This document shows positions 1 through 5,116 of a stretch of DNA of 7,265 nucleotides, in pieces. Below the pieces are notes generated by a model that had not been told where the DNA came from, searched no databases, and was given only the letters and a program-made list of their open reading frames with translations. Position numbers and translations under genes: made by a program. Position 1 is the stretch's first letter, and the number at the start of each line of letters is the position of its first letter. The DNA comes from Desulfobulbaceae bacterium UBA5123 (GTDB taxonomy: Bacteria > Desulfobacterota > Desulfobulbia > Desulfobulbales > UBA5123): contig DHYT01000006.1 of assembly GCA_002415465.1 (NCBI GenBank), positions 1,199 to 8,463 of the forward strand, given 5' to 3'.

Positions 1-782
1 GCCATGGCCGCGGCCTGGGCGCCGATATTGGGCACATCTGGGTCAATGGCCATCAGGATGCCGGTTTTGGCGACGTTTTCCGATTGTCCGACGCAGATCA
101 GTTGATCGCGCATGCAACGCGACTGCAGCCAGGCCACGTTCTCAAGGGTGTAGACCACGGGATCGGCAAGTATCAACAGGCCGTCAATCCGGCCGCTGAT
201 CTCCTGATAGGCCCGCTGCAGATCGGACGACCGGCTCACCGTCTGCTCGACGAGTTCGATCCCGAAGACCTGGGCCGCGGCCCGGGCCTGCGCCACCGTT
301 TCCGTGGAAAGGTCGGCGTTATAGATGACGCCGATCCGCTTGATGGCGGGAGAGAGCATCAGCATGTGCGCGAACTGCACCCCCGGCTCCACGCCTGAAT
401 CGATGCCGAAAACGTTCGCCTGCCCCTCGGTGAGCCGGTATCGCTGCCAATTGAGCACCATGGCGAAAAGAACCGGCAGTTCGGGCCGGTCATGGGTCCA
501 GACCTTGGCGACATAGGAAGCCTTGGCCCCCAGGGTGAAGAGCAGCGAGGGGTCCAGGGCCAAGATCTCGCCCATCACGCTCGCGGCCCGATCCACATCG
601 CCCTCCAGGTTGAAGACCCGCACCGGCCCATCAAACTCGGCCCTGAAGGTTTCCACCGGCAACGCATAGGCTGCCTCCTGGTCACTGAGGAGGACGACTA
701 CCGGTCCGGACGCGGCAAACGACGTCGTTGCCGCAACCGCGAGCAGGAAGCATGTCAATATCGCCGGAATGATTCTATTCAC
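1..782 (-). CDS. ABC-type solute-binding protein, ABC_sub_bind family (3' end off the left edge)
   Basis: This is an exported periplasmic binding protein whose first 260 residues are in the window; the family is usually a little over 300 aa, so roughly the last 50-60 residues are missing. The start is GTG at 782-780, preceded 7 nt upstream by GGAGG (794-790). Residues 1-24 form a signal peptide (MNRIIP, hydrophobic stretch, SFAA). The mature part begins SGPVVVLLSD and carries the pattern of PF04392-type proteins: LLFTLGAKAS (a bound-state strand), LPVLFAMVLNW, a central IKRIGVIYN strand opening the second lobe, DGLLILADPVVYT, and GILMAIDPDVPNIGAQAAAM near the edge. Its first 8 bp overlap the upstream binding-protein gene, so the two are probably translationally coupled. 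The ligand cannot be told from sequence; relatives have been linked to amino acids or left unassigned. With no transporter genes in view it may serve transport or feed a sensor protein. Family call fairly firm, function open. Confidence 0.82.
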   Translation of the reverse strand, partial: MNRIIPAILTCFLLAVAATTSFAASGPVVVLLSDQEAAYALPVETFRAEFDGPVRVFNLEGDVDRAASVMGEILALDPSLLFTLGAKASYVAKVWTHDRPELPVLFAMVLNWQRYRLTEGQANVFGIDSGVEPGVQFAHMLMLSPAIKRIGVIYNADLSTETVAQARAAAQVFGIELVEQTVSRSSDLQRAYQEISGRIDGLLILADPVVYTLENVAWLQSRCMRDQLICVGQSENVAKTGILMAIDPDVPNIGAQAAAM

Positions 783-1590
783 CGACCACCCTCCAGCCGT
801 CTATCTGCAATATTTCCAGCACATTGGCGCCATTCGGTTTCTTTTGCAGCAGCCCCTTCAGCTGCTCGACAACCGTCCCATCCACCTTGCCCTTGGCGTA
901 ACAGAGAATAGGGCCGGGAATGGGCGCGGACTCCGCCAGGGGCTGCACCGACAACAGGATCTTCGGATTGACCTCGCCGATCTGCGCGATACTGCGCTTG
1001 CCGACCAAGGCCATGTCCACATGCCCCAGGGCAAGTGCGAACAGGGCATCGGCATCCTTGGGAACGGTAACGATATTCAGGGCGTGCGAATCCACACCAT
1101 GGGCGGAGAAAAGGATGGAATTCAGGGTGGATTCATCGGCAGGCCCCAGGGTGGTCATGGCCAGCGACTGATTGCTGATTGTCGCCATGGTGATCGGGGA
1201 CCCCTTCCGCACCAGCAGAACCTTCTGATAGGTCGTGGCGCCTTTGAACAGAGGCGACATCAAGGGACGCAGTCCCAGCTTTTCGCCATAGAGCCGGTAA
1301 TACCAGGATGGGAGGAGCAGGAACGACGGCATCTTCTTCCGCACCGTCTGGTCGAAATCAACAAAATGGGCAAAGGGTTGAAAATTGGCCGAAAAATCAC
1401 CATGGCTGAAGAATACTTCCATCTCCCGCTTCAACCCCCCCAAATTGCGTTGCGGCGAGTCAGGGCTGAAGTAATAGATGTCCACCGCCGCCGCCCCGCC
1501 TGGGCAAGAGGCAGCCCAGCCCAAAAGAAGCAGAAACGCCCCCAGCAAGCATTTAAGGTATCTTTGTAGATAGCGGCGACGTAGGATCAC
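775..1590 (-). CDS. PhnD-like periplasmic substrate-binding protein
   Basis: A complete 271-aa exported binding protein of the phosphate/phosphite/phosphonate-binding (PhnD-like, PF12974-type) superfamily. It starts at GTG 1590; no strong Shine-Dalgarno is visible, but this start retains the whole signal peptide (basic MILRRRYLQRYLK, then CLLGAFLLLLGWAA, probable cleavage near PGGAAA-VD). A Cys follows WAAS, but the lipobox is poor, so cleavage by signal peptidase I is likelier. The mature domain opens VDIYYFSPDSP. It then has a region rich in aromatic residues with LLPSWYYRLYG, a strand-and-loop segment YQKVLLVRKGSPI, and the typical VPKDADALFALALGHVDMALVGKRS segment of the second lobe. At 271 aa it is slightly short for the family. 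It is followed by a second binding protein with 8-bp overlap. Such PhnD-like proteins often act as orphan sensors or partners rather than true phosphonate transport components, and no phn genes are present. The substrate is unknown. Confidence 0.8.
   Translation of the reverse strand: MILRRRYLQRYLKCLLGAFLLLLGWAASCPGGAAAVDIYYFSPDSPQRNLGGLKREMEVFFSHGDFSANFQPFAHFVDFDQTVRKKMPSFLLLPSWYYRLYGEKLGLRPLMSPLFKGATTYQKVLLVRKGSPITMATISNQSLAMTTLGPADESTLNSILFSAHGVDSHALNIVTVPKDADALFALALGHVDMALVGKRSIAQIGEVNPKILLSVQPLAESAPIPGPILCYAKGKVDGTVVEQLKGLLQKKPNGANVLEILQIDGWRVVGE
790..794 (-). promoter_or_regulatory. Shine-Dalgarno for the ABC_sub_bind gene
   Basis: GGAGG on the minus strand lies 7 nt before the GTG at 782. 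It sits inside the last codons of the PhnD-like gene and fixes the GTG start that overlaps that gene's stop codon. Confidence 0.7.
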
Positions 1591-1691
1591 GGAGGATGCT
1601 CTAACGATACGGGATTAAGCAATGGAAACAATCCCCTAACCTCGGGAAAGACCAAAGAAAATGTGGCAAACCGACCAGTTACGGTCAAACA

Positions 1692-1720
1692 AGTATCAAT
1701 TAATCATACCCTAATGGCAA
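1692..1720 (-). promoter_or_regulatory. Candidate housekeeping promoter for the binding-protein pair
   Basis: On the minus strand TTGCCA (1720-1715, 5 of 6 to TTGACA) is followed after exactly 17 nt by GATACT (1697-1692, 4 of 6 to TATAAT). It lies in the AT-rich gap downstream of the hsp20 terminator and about 100 bp before the GTG at 1590. Location and spacing are good but the -10 is imperfect; the match could be chance in AT-rich DNA. Confidence 0.4.
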
Positions 1721-1755
1721 AAACTACCCTTATTTTATTTTTGCCGGCAATTCAC

Positions 1756-1787
1756 AAAAAAAGCCGCCGCCATTTCGGCGACGGCTT
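1756..1787 (-). terminator. Intrinsic terminator of the hsp20 pair
   Basis: The minus strand shows an 11-bp GC-rich stem with one mismatch (arms 1787-1777 and 1771-1761), a 5-nt loop (1776-1772) and a run of seven T residues (1762-1756) that begins inside the lower stem. It begins 35 nt after the stop codon of the second hsp20 gene. This is a textbook rho-independent terminator and separates the heat-shock unit from the binding-protein genes lying on the same strand further left. Confidence 0.88.
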
Positions 1788-1822
1788 ATAGGGCGCGGCG
1801 ACCAACACAGACCGCCGGCGCG

Positions 1823-2221
1823 TTATCCGCCCTGCACTTCGATCCGCCGCGGGCTGGCCGGAGGAATCTTGGGCAGCACCAGGGTCAGCATGCCATGAAC
1901 CATGGTCGCCTTGATATGTTCCTGATCGATATTTTCAGACACCGTGAATCTCCGCACATAGCGGCCGGCATCAAACTCCCGCAGCAACAAGGCCCCTTTC
2001 TCCAAGCCGTTGTGCCGTTCGCCGGTCATGGTGAGCACGCCGTCCTCGAGGCTTACCTCGATGCCGGTTTTGGCGACCCCCGGCATCTCGGCCACCACCG
2101 TTACCGCCTTATCCGTCTCATAGATATCCACCGCCGGCACAAACTGCTTCTCCGGCTTGGTGGGCTCCCCGCCCTGCTGCACGTGATGTTTGGGTTGTAC
2201 CTGTAATTCCTTGTCTTTCAT
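1823..2221 (-). CDS. Small heat-shock protein, Hsp20/alpha-crystallin family (second of pair)
   Basis: A 132-aa ATP-independent holdase chaperone, expected to bind unfolding cytoplasmic proteins as large oligomers. The short N-terminal arm (residues 1-26, rich in Q, K, P and H) is followed by an alpha-crystallin domain (about 27-118) opening FVPAVDIYETDKAVTVVAEMPGV. The domain includes DGVLTMTGER and the conserved C-terminal G-x-L element (G110-M-L112 in VHGMLTLVLPK). A C-terminal I-x-V motif (I127-E-V129) matches the I/V-x-I/V tail motif used for oligomer assembly. The ATG at 2221 has GAGGTG 5 nt upstream. It follows the other hsp20 gene by 29 bp on the same strand and ends just before a strong terminator, so both are probably one transcript. 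The N-terminal arm differs strongly from its neighbour's, so the two are not a recent duplication and may form distinct or mixed oligomers (inference). Confidence 0.93.
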   Translation of the reverse strand: MKDKELQVQPKHHVQQGGEPTKPEKQFVPAVDIYETDKAVTVVAEMPGVAKTGIEVSLEDGVLTMTGERHNGLEKGALLLREFDAGRYVRRFTVSENIDQEHIKATMVHGMLTLVLPKIPPASPRRIEVQGG

Positions 2222-2250
2222 GGAAGCACCTCATTCGCAGATGATGACAC

Positions 2251-2706
2251 TTAGCCGATCTTGATCTCGACCTGCCGTGGCTTGACCTCCTCGGCCTTGG
2301 CAAGGGTGACGCTGAGAATGCCGTCAACCACCCTCGCCTCGACGCGGTCCGTGTTCACCTTGGTCGGCAGGGTGACGGCGCGGCTGAAGGTGCCGCTCTG
2401 GATCTCCCGCCGATGGAAGGAAACATCCTCGCCGGCCTGCCAGGGCTTGCGCTCGCCCTTGATGATCAGGGTCTCCCCCTCAACGCTGACGTCGAGGTTT
2501 TCCGGCAGCACCCCCGGCACCTCCCCATATACATAGATGCTGTCCTTGTCCTCAAAGATGTTGAGGAGGGGATACACCATCGCCTCGCCGCGGCCGCCTT
2601 CCCCGCCCCAATACTGCAGCAACGCATCCATGTCTCGACGCATCCGCTCGAACTCCGACCACGGACTCCGGAAAAAGGGCCGGTCACCGAATCTGATAAT
2701 CGCCAT
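2251..2706 (-). CDS. Small heat-shock protein, Hsp20/alpha-crystallin family (first of pair)
   Basis: A 151-aa small heat-shock chaperone. The N-terminal arm (1-44) has the FFRSPWSEFERMRRDMDALL pattern common to class-A bacterial Hsp20 proteins. The alpha-crystallin domain (about 45-138) begins YPLLNIFEDKDSIYVYGEVPGV and contains LIIKGER, FSRAVTLP and the G-x-L element (G129-I-L131). The C-terminal tail ends IKIG, giving an I-x-I motif at 148-150. The reading frame stays open upstream to an ATG at 2781. The ATG at 2706 is chosen because AGGAGG (2719-2714) sits 7 nt before it and the protein then begins exactly where Hsp20 homology usually does; the 25 extra residues would look unlike any Hsp20. 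The upstream region holds a heat-shock-like promoter element and a structured leader. It is co-directional with the next hsp20 gene, 29 bp away. Confidence 0.94.
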   Translation of the reverse strand: MAIIRFGDRPFFRSPWSEFERMRRDMDALLQYWGGEGGRGEAMVYPLLNIFEDKDSIYVYGEVPGVLPENLDVSVEGETLIIKGERKPWQAGEDVSFHRREIQSGTFSRAVTLPTKVNTDRVEARVVDGILSVTLAKAEEVKPRQVEIKIG

Positions 2707-2780
2707 CTTGCCACCTCCTTGGTAGAAATGTTCACGCGCCGCGCGCCAACGCCGCACCGGCGCAAATATCAATAACCCCA
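2707..2780 (-). other. Structured 5' leader of the hsp20 pair, possible RNA thermometer
   Basis: If transcription starts near 2780, the leader is about 74 nt. It contains a GC-rich stretch with 6-bp complementary arms (2763-2758 CGGCGC-type and 2741-2736) that can fold in more than one register. A second small hairpin has its loop and one arm covering the Shine-Dalgarno sequence (2725-2711); alternatively UUUCU (2728-2724 region) can pair with AGGAG. Many bacterial hsp20 genes are controlled by such leaders (ROSE and fourU types), but no canonical ROSE or four-U sequence is seen here. This is a structural suggestion only. Confidence 0.3.
2714..2719 (-). promoter_or_regulatory. Shine-Dalgarno deciding the first hsp20 start
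   Basis: AGGAGG on the minus strand lies 7 nt before the ATG at 2706 and argues against the further-upstream in-frame ATG at 2781. Flanking bases can pair around it (GGUGG at 2715-2711 with CUACC at 2725-2721), placing part of the site in a five-base-pair hairpin. Confidence 0.8.
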
Positions 2781-2795
2781 TGTATTAATGGGGTT
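2774..2795 (-). promoter_or_regulatory. Palindrome containing a sigma-32-like -10 element for hsp20
   Basis: AACCCCAT (2774-2781) and ATGGGGTT (2788-2795) form perfect 8-bp inverted arms around a 6-nt AT-only-plus-G spacer. Read on the minus strand the right arm gives CCCCAT (2793-2788), the core of the heat-shock sigma-32 -10 consensus. A weak -35 match, TTTGGT (2812-2807), lies 13 nt upstream, within the normal spacing range. The position, 82 bp before the hsp20 start, suits a heat-shock promoter. The dyad could also be a regulator's operator or may simply be a hairpin. No CIRCE element (TTAGCACTC-type dyad) is present. A separate perfect TTGACA is found on the same strand at 2842-2837, but without a good -10. 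Confidence 0.45.
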
Positions 2796-2871
2796 TATCA
2801 TGAGCTACCAAAACAAATAAGTTCACATCCGGCGGTTGTCAAGAAGGGTGATTCTTGTCTCTCCACACCTC

Positions 2872-2910
2872 TAAAAAGGCCCCATGAAAAAATCCGTTTT
2901 TGCCTTTTTA
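2872..2910. repeat. Inverted repeat upstream of adk, overlapping its -35
   Basis: TAAAAAGGC (2872-2880) and GCCTTTTTA (2902-2910) are perfect 9-bp inverted arms. Inside them an A-run (2886-2891) and a T-run (2897-2901) can pair as well, giving a longer interrupted stem. The right arm overlaps the first bases of the adk -35 element (2907-2912). It could be an operator for adk, a weak terminator of transcripts entering from either side, or only a chance AT-rich dyad. Confidence 0.45.
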
Positions 2911-2935
2911 CAAACGGGAGCAAATTGTGTATAGT
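2907..2935 (+). promoter_or_regulatory. Housekeeping (sigma-70) promoter of adk
   Basis: TTTACA (2907-2912) and TATAGT (2930-2935) each match the consensus at 5 of 6 positions and are separated by exactly 17 nt. The predicted start point is near 2942, giving a leader of about 50 nt before the adk ATG. This is the best promoter in the window. Confidence 0.75.
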
Positions 2936-2991
2936 GGCCGCCCAAGAATGACGAACCCACACCTAATTACACTATTACACGGAGGTTAGAT

Positions 2992-3639
2992 ATGAAACTG
3001 ATTCTTTTGGGCGCTCCCGGCGCCGGCAAGGGCACCGTTGCCAAGATGCTCACCGCGCTCGACGGCTCGGTGCAGATTTCCACCGGCGACATCCTGCGCG
3101 GCGCCGTCCAGGCCGGCACCGATCTCGGCAAGGAGGCCAAGGGCTACATGGACCGCGGCGATCTGGTTCCCGATTCGCTGATCATGGGGATCATGGAGGG
3201 CCGCCTGCAGGAGGACGACTGCAAGAAGGGCTTCCTGCTCGACGGCTTCCCGCGCACCATCCCCCAGGCCGAGGCGCTCACCGAGCTGCTCAAGAAACTG
3301 GGCATCAAGCTGGACATGGCCGTTGACATCGACGTTCCCCGCGACGTTATCCTCGATCGCCTCTGCACCCGCCGCACCTGCGAAAACGGCGCCTGCCAGG
3401 CCATCTACAACGTCAAGAGCAACCCGCCCAAGAAGGAAGGGATCTGCGACAAGTGCGGAAGCCCGGTAGTGCAGCGCGCCGACGAAACCGAGGAGGCGAT
3501 CAGCCACCGCCTTGAGACCTACAACCAGAAAACCGCGCCCCTGATCGGCTTCTACAAGAAGGCCGGGCTGGTGAAGACCGTCACCGGCACCTCCAGCGAC
3601 GCGGTGGTTGCCGCGATCAAGGGATCCCTCGGCCTGTAA
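2992..3639 (+). CDS. adk: Adenylate kinase with a four-Cys LID domain
   Basis: Adenylate kinase, 215 aa, catalysing ATP + AMP to 2 ADP in the cytoplasm. The P-loop GAPGAGKGT spans residues 7-15. The AMP-binding region follows with STGDILR (30-36) and GDLVPDSLI (56-64), then [15 protein letters not shown] (82-96). [11 protein letters not shown] (118-128) opens the LID, whose paired Arg residues are kept. The LID has Cys130, Cys135, Cys152 and Cys155. The usual zinc pattern is CxxC-x16-CxxC/D; here the first knuckle is C-x4-C while the 16-residue gap and second CxxC are normal. The closing [23 protein letters not shown] block is standard. ATG 2992 has GGAGG at 2981-2985, 6 nt upstream, and its own strong promoter. 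It diverges from hsp20 and precedes trmFO on the same strand. Identity is firm; metal binding by the altered knuckle is unproven. Confidence 0.97.
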   Translation: MKLILLGAPGAGKGTVAKMLTALDGSVQISTGDILRGAVQAGTDLGKEAKGYMDRGDLVPDSLIMGIMEGRLQEDDCKKGFLLDGFPRTIPQAEALTELLKKLGIKLDMAVDIDVPRDVILDRLCTRRTCENGACQAIYNVKSNPPKKEGICDKCGSPVVQRADETEEAISHRLETYNQKTAPLIGFYKKAGLVKTVTGTSSDAVVAAIKGSLGL

Positions 3640-3664
3640 TCAGACCGATTTTATTTCGATTCCC

Positions 3665-3706
3665 AACCGGCGACGGCTCGCTTTTCCCGCGATCCAGTCG
3701 CCGGTT
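3665..3706 (+). terminator. Hairpin after adk, possible weak terminator or processing site
   Basis: AACCGGCGAC (3665-3674) and GTCGCCGGTT (3697-3706) are perfect 10-bp inverted arms with a 22-nt loop, 25 nt after the adk stop. The following bases are only modestly T-rich (TCTGTTTC), so termination would be partial. It may instead stabilise the adk message or lower read-through into trmFO. I see no convincing promoter between it and the trmFO start at 3788. Confidence 0.5.
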
Positions 3707-3787
3707 CTGTTTCATCCCCTGCCCATTGTATGCTACAACTTCCAGCAGACACCCACAGCAATCCCCTCTAAGGTCGGAGAACACACC

Positions 3788-5116
3788 GTGAGCGAACAGG
3801 AAATCACCATCATCGGCGGCGGCCTCGCCGGCTGCGAGGCGGCCTGGCAGGCCGCCCGGCGCGGGCTTTCGGTGCGGCTGCACGAAATGAAGCCGGACCA
3901 GTACAGCCCCGCCCACTCCATGCCCGCGCTGGCCGAACTGGTCTGCAGCAACTCGCTGCGTTCCGACGACCCCCATTCGGCGGTGGGACTCTTGAAGGAA
4001 GAGATGCGGCGGCTGGGCTCCCTGCTGATGGAGGCGGCCGAGGCGACCAAGGTGCCGGCCGGCAAGGCGCTGGCCGTGGACCGGACCCGTTTTGCCGACT
4101 GGATCACCGCCCGCATCGAAAACCACAGCAACATTACGATCTGCCGGGGTGAGATAAAAAAAATCCCGCCGCCGGGCAACGGACCGATCATCCTCGCCAC
4201 CGGCCCGCTCACCTCATCGCCGCTGGCCGCATCGCTTGCGGAACTCACCGGCGACGAGCATCTCGCCTTCTACGACGCCATCGCCCCCATCGTCGCGGCG
4301 GAATCGCTGGACCGCGCCATCATCTTTCAGGCCTCGCGCTACGACGACGGCCCCGGCGACTACCTCAACTGCCCGATGAGCAAGGAGGATTACCTCGCCT
4401 TCATCAACGCCTTGAAAGAGGCGAAGACGGTGCCGCTGAAATCTTTCGAGGAACAAAAATACTTCGAGGGCTGTCTGCCCATTGAGGTGATGGTTGCCAG
4501 GGGCGACGAAACCCTGCGCTTCGGACCGATGAAACCGGTGGGGCTGCCCGACCCGCGCACCAGCCGCGACGCATACGCGGTGGTGCAGCTGCGCAAGGAG
4601 AACCTGGAGGGCAGCCACTACAACATGGTGGGTTTCCAGACCAAGCTCACCTACCCGGAACAGAAACGGATCTTCCGGATGATTCCGGGGATGGCAAACG
4701 CCGAGTTCGACCGCTTGGGCAGCATCCACCGCAACACCTTTATCTGCGCGCCCAAGGTGCTGCGGCCGACCCTGCAATGCGAAAATAGGCCCGACCTGCT
4801 GCTGGCCGGGCAGTTGACCGGGGTGGAGGGGTATGTGGAGTCCACCGCCATGGGGCTGCTGGCCGGGATCAACGGCGCCCGCATCGCCCAGGGCCGGGAA
4901 CCGGTCGTGCCGCCCGCCGAGACCGCCCTGGGGGCGCTGGTCAACCATCTGACCAACACCGAAACCAAGCACTTTCAACCGTCCAACGTCAATTTCGGCC
5001 TTTTCCCGCCCATTGGCAAGAAGATGCCGAAACGCCTGCGAGGAGAATATCGTGCCACCCAAGCCCTGGAGTTACTTGCCCAATGGCAGCAAGCCGCGAA
5101 CATTTCCGTTGCCTAG
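3788..5116 (+). CDS. trmFO: TrmFO, folate/FAD-dependent tRNA (uracil-54-C5)-methyltransferase
   Basis: A 442-aa flavoprotein that makes m5U54 (ribothymidine) in the T-loop of tRNA, using methylenetetrahydrofolate as carbon donor and FADH2 as reductant. The N-terminal dinucleotide-binding motif [12 protein letters not shown] lies at residues 8-19. The family signature [25 protein letters not shown] begins at residue 50 and places Cys53 at the position of the known flavin-linked catalytic Cys. YLNCPM (192-197) and [17 protein letters not shown] sequence (from 226, with Cys229) supply the second conserved Cys. The C-terminal [17 protein letters not shown] block is also typical. The frame is open upstream to 3608, but GTG 3788 is chosen because GGAGA lies about 9 nt upstream and the Rossmann strand then begins at residue 5. 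The end overlaps the next gene by 65 bp. The gene distinguishes this organism from the TrmA-using gammaproteobacteria. Confidence 0.97.
   Translation: MSEQEITIIGGGLAGCEAAWQAARRGLSVRLHEMKPDQYSPAHSMPALAELVCSNSLRSDDPHSAVGLLKEEMRRLGSLLMEAAEATKVPAGKALAVDRTRFADWITARIENHSNITICRGEIKKIPPPGNGPIILATGPLTSSPLAASLAELTGDEHLAFYDAIAPIVAAESLDRAIIFQASRYDDGPGDYLNCPMSKEDYLAFINALKEAKTVPLKSFEEQKYFEGCLPIEVMVARGDETLRFGPMKPVGLPDPRTSRDAYAVVQLRKENLEGSHYNMVGFQTKLTYPEQKRIFRMIPGMANAEFDRLGSIHRNTFICAPKVLRPTLQCENRPDLLLAGQLTGVEGYVESTAMGLLAGINGARIAQGREPVVPPAETALGALVNHLTNTETKHFQPSNVNFGLFPPIGKKMPKRLRGEYRATQALELLAQWQQAANISVA
5041..5054 (+). promoter_or_regulatory. Shine-Dalgarno and GTG start of the M1/ChaN gene inside trmFO
   Basis: AGGAG (5041-5045) stands 6 nt before GTG 5052-5054, within the last 25 codons of trmFO. 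This makes the overlapping start credible. An alternative TTG at 5109, almost on the trmFO stop, would give a more compact signal peptide but has only a weak ribosome site. Confidence 0.6.

Noticed and set aside
84..1569. Several plus-strand open frames opposite the two binding-protein genes
   Set aside because: The minus-strand products have signal peptides and family patterns; the plus-strand frames overlap each other and read as low-complexity shadows.
1741..1750. Perfect 10-bp palindrome TTGCCGGCAA next to the hsp20 terminator
   Set aside because: Short and isolated; a chance palindrome or simple regulator half-site cannot be told apart, and no second copy was noticed.
1776..1786. The 11-mer CGGCGACGGCT, also present at 3669-3679 in the hairpin after adk
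   Set aside because: Too short and GC-biased to imply a shared repeat family; both copies lie in hairpins but the rest of the arms differ.
2707..2781. In-frame upstream ATG extending the first hsp20 by 25 residues
   Set aside because: It begins inside the palindromic promoter region, lacks a Shine-Dalgarno, and the added residues do not resemble an Hsp20 N terminus, whereas ATG 2706 has an ideal AGGAGG.
2707..2991. Search for a CIRCE (HrcA) dyad near the hsp20 genes
   Set aside because: No TTAGCACTC/GAGTGCTAA arms are visible, so HrcA control is not supported.
2986..3507. Minus-strand open frame across adk
   Set aside because: Antisense of a well-recognised adenylate kinase in GC-rich DNA; it is composition-driven.
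3608..3787. Upstream extension of the TrmFO frame into the end of adk
   Set aside because: TrmFO proteins start just before the [10 protein letters not shown] strand; the extra 60 residues cover a hairpin and non-coding-like sequence.
4214..5062. Long minus-strand open frame within trmFO
   Set aside because: Shadow of the plus-strand TrmFO frame; its product has no coherent family features.
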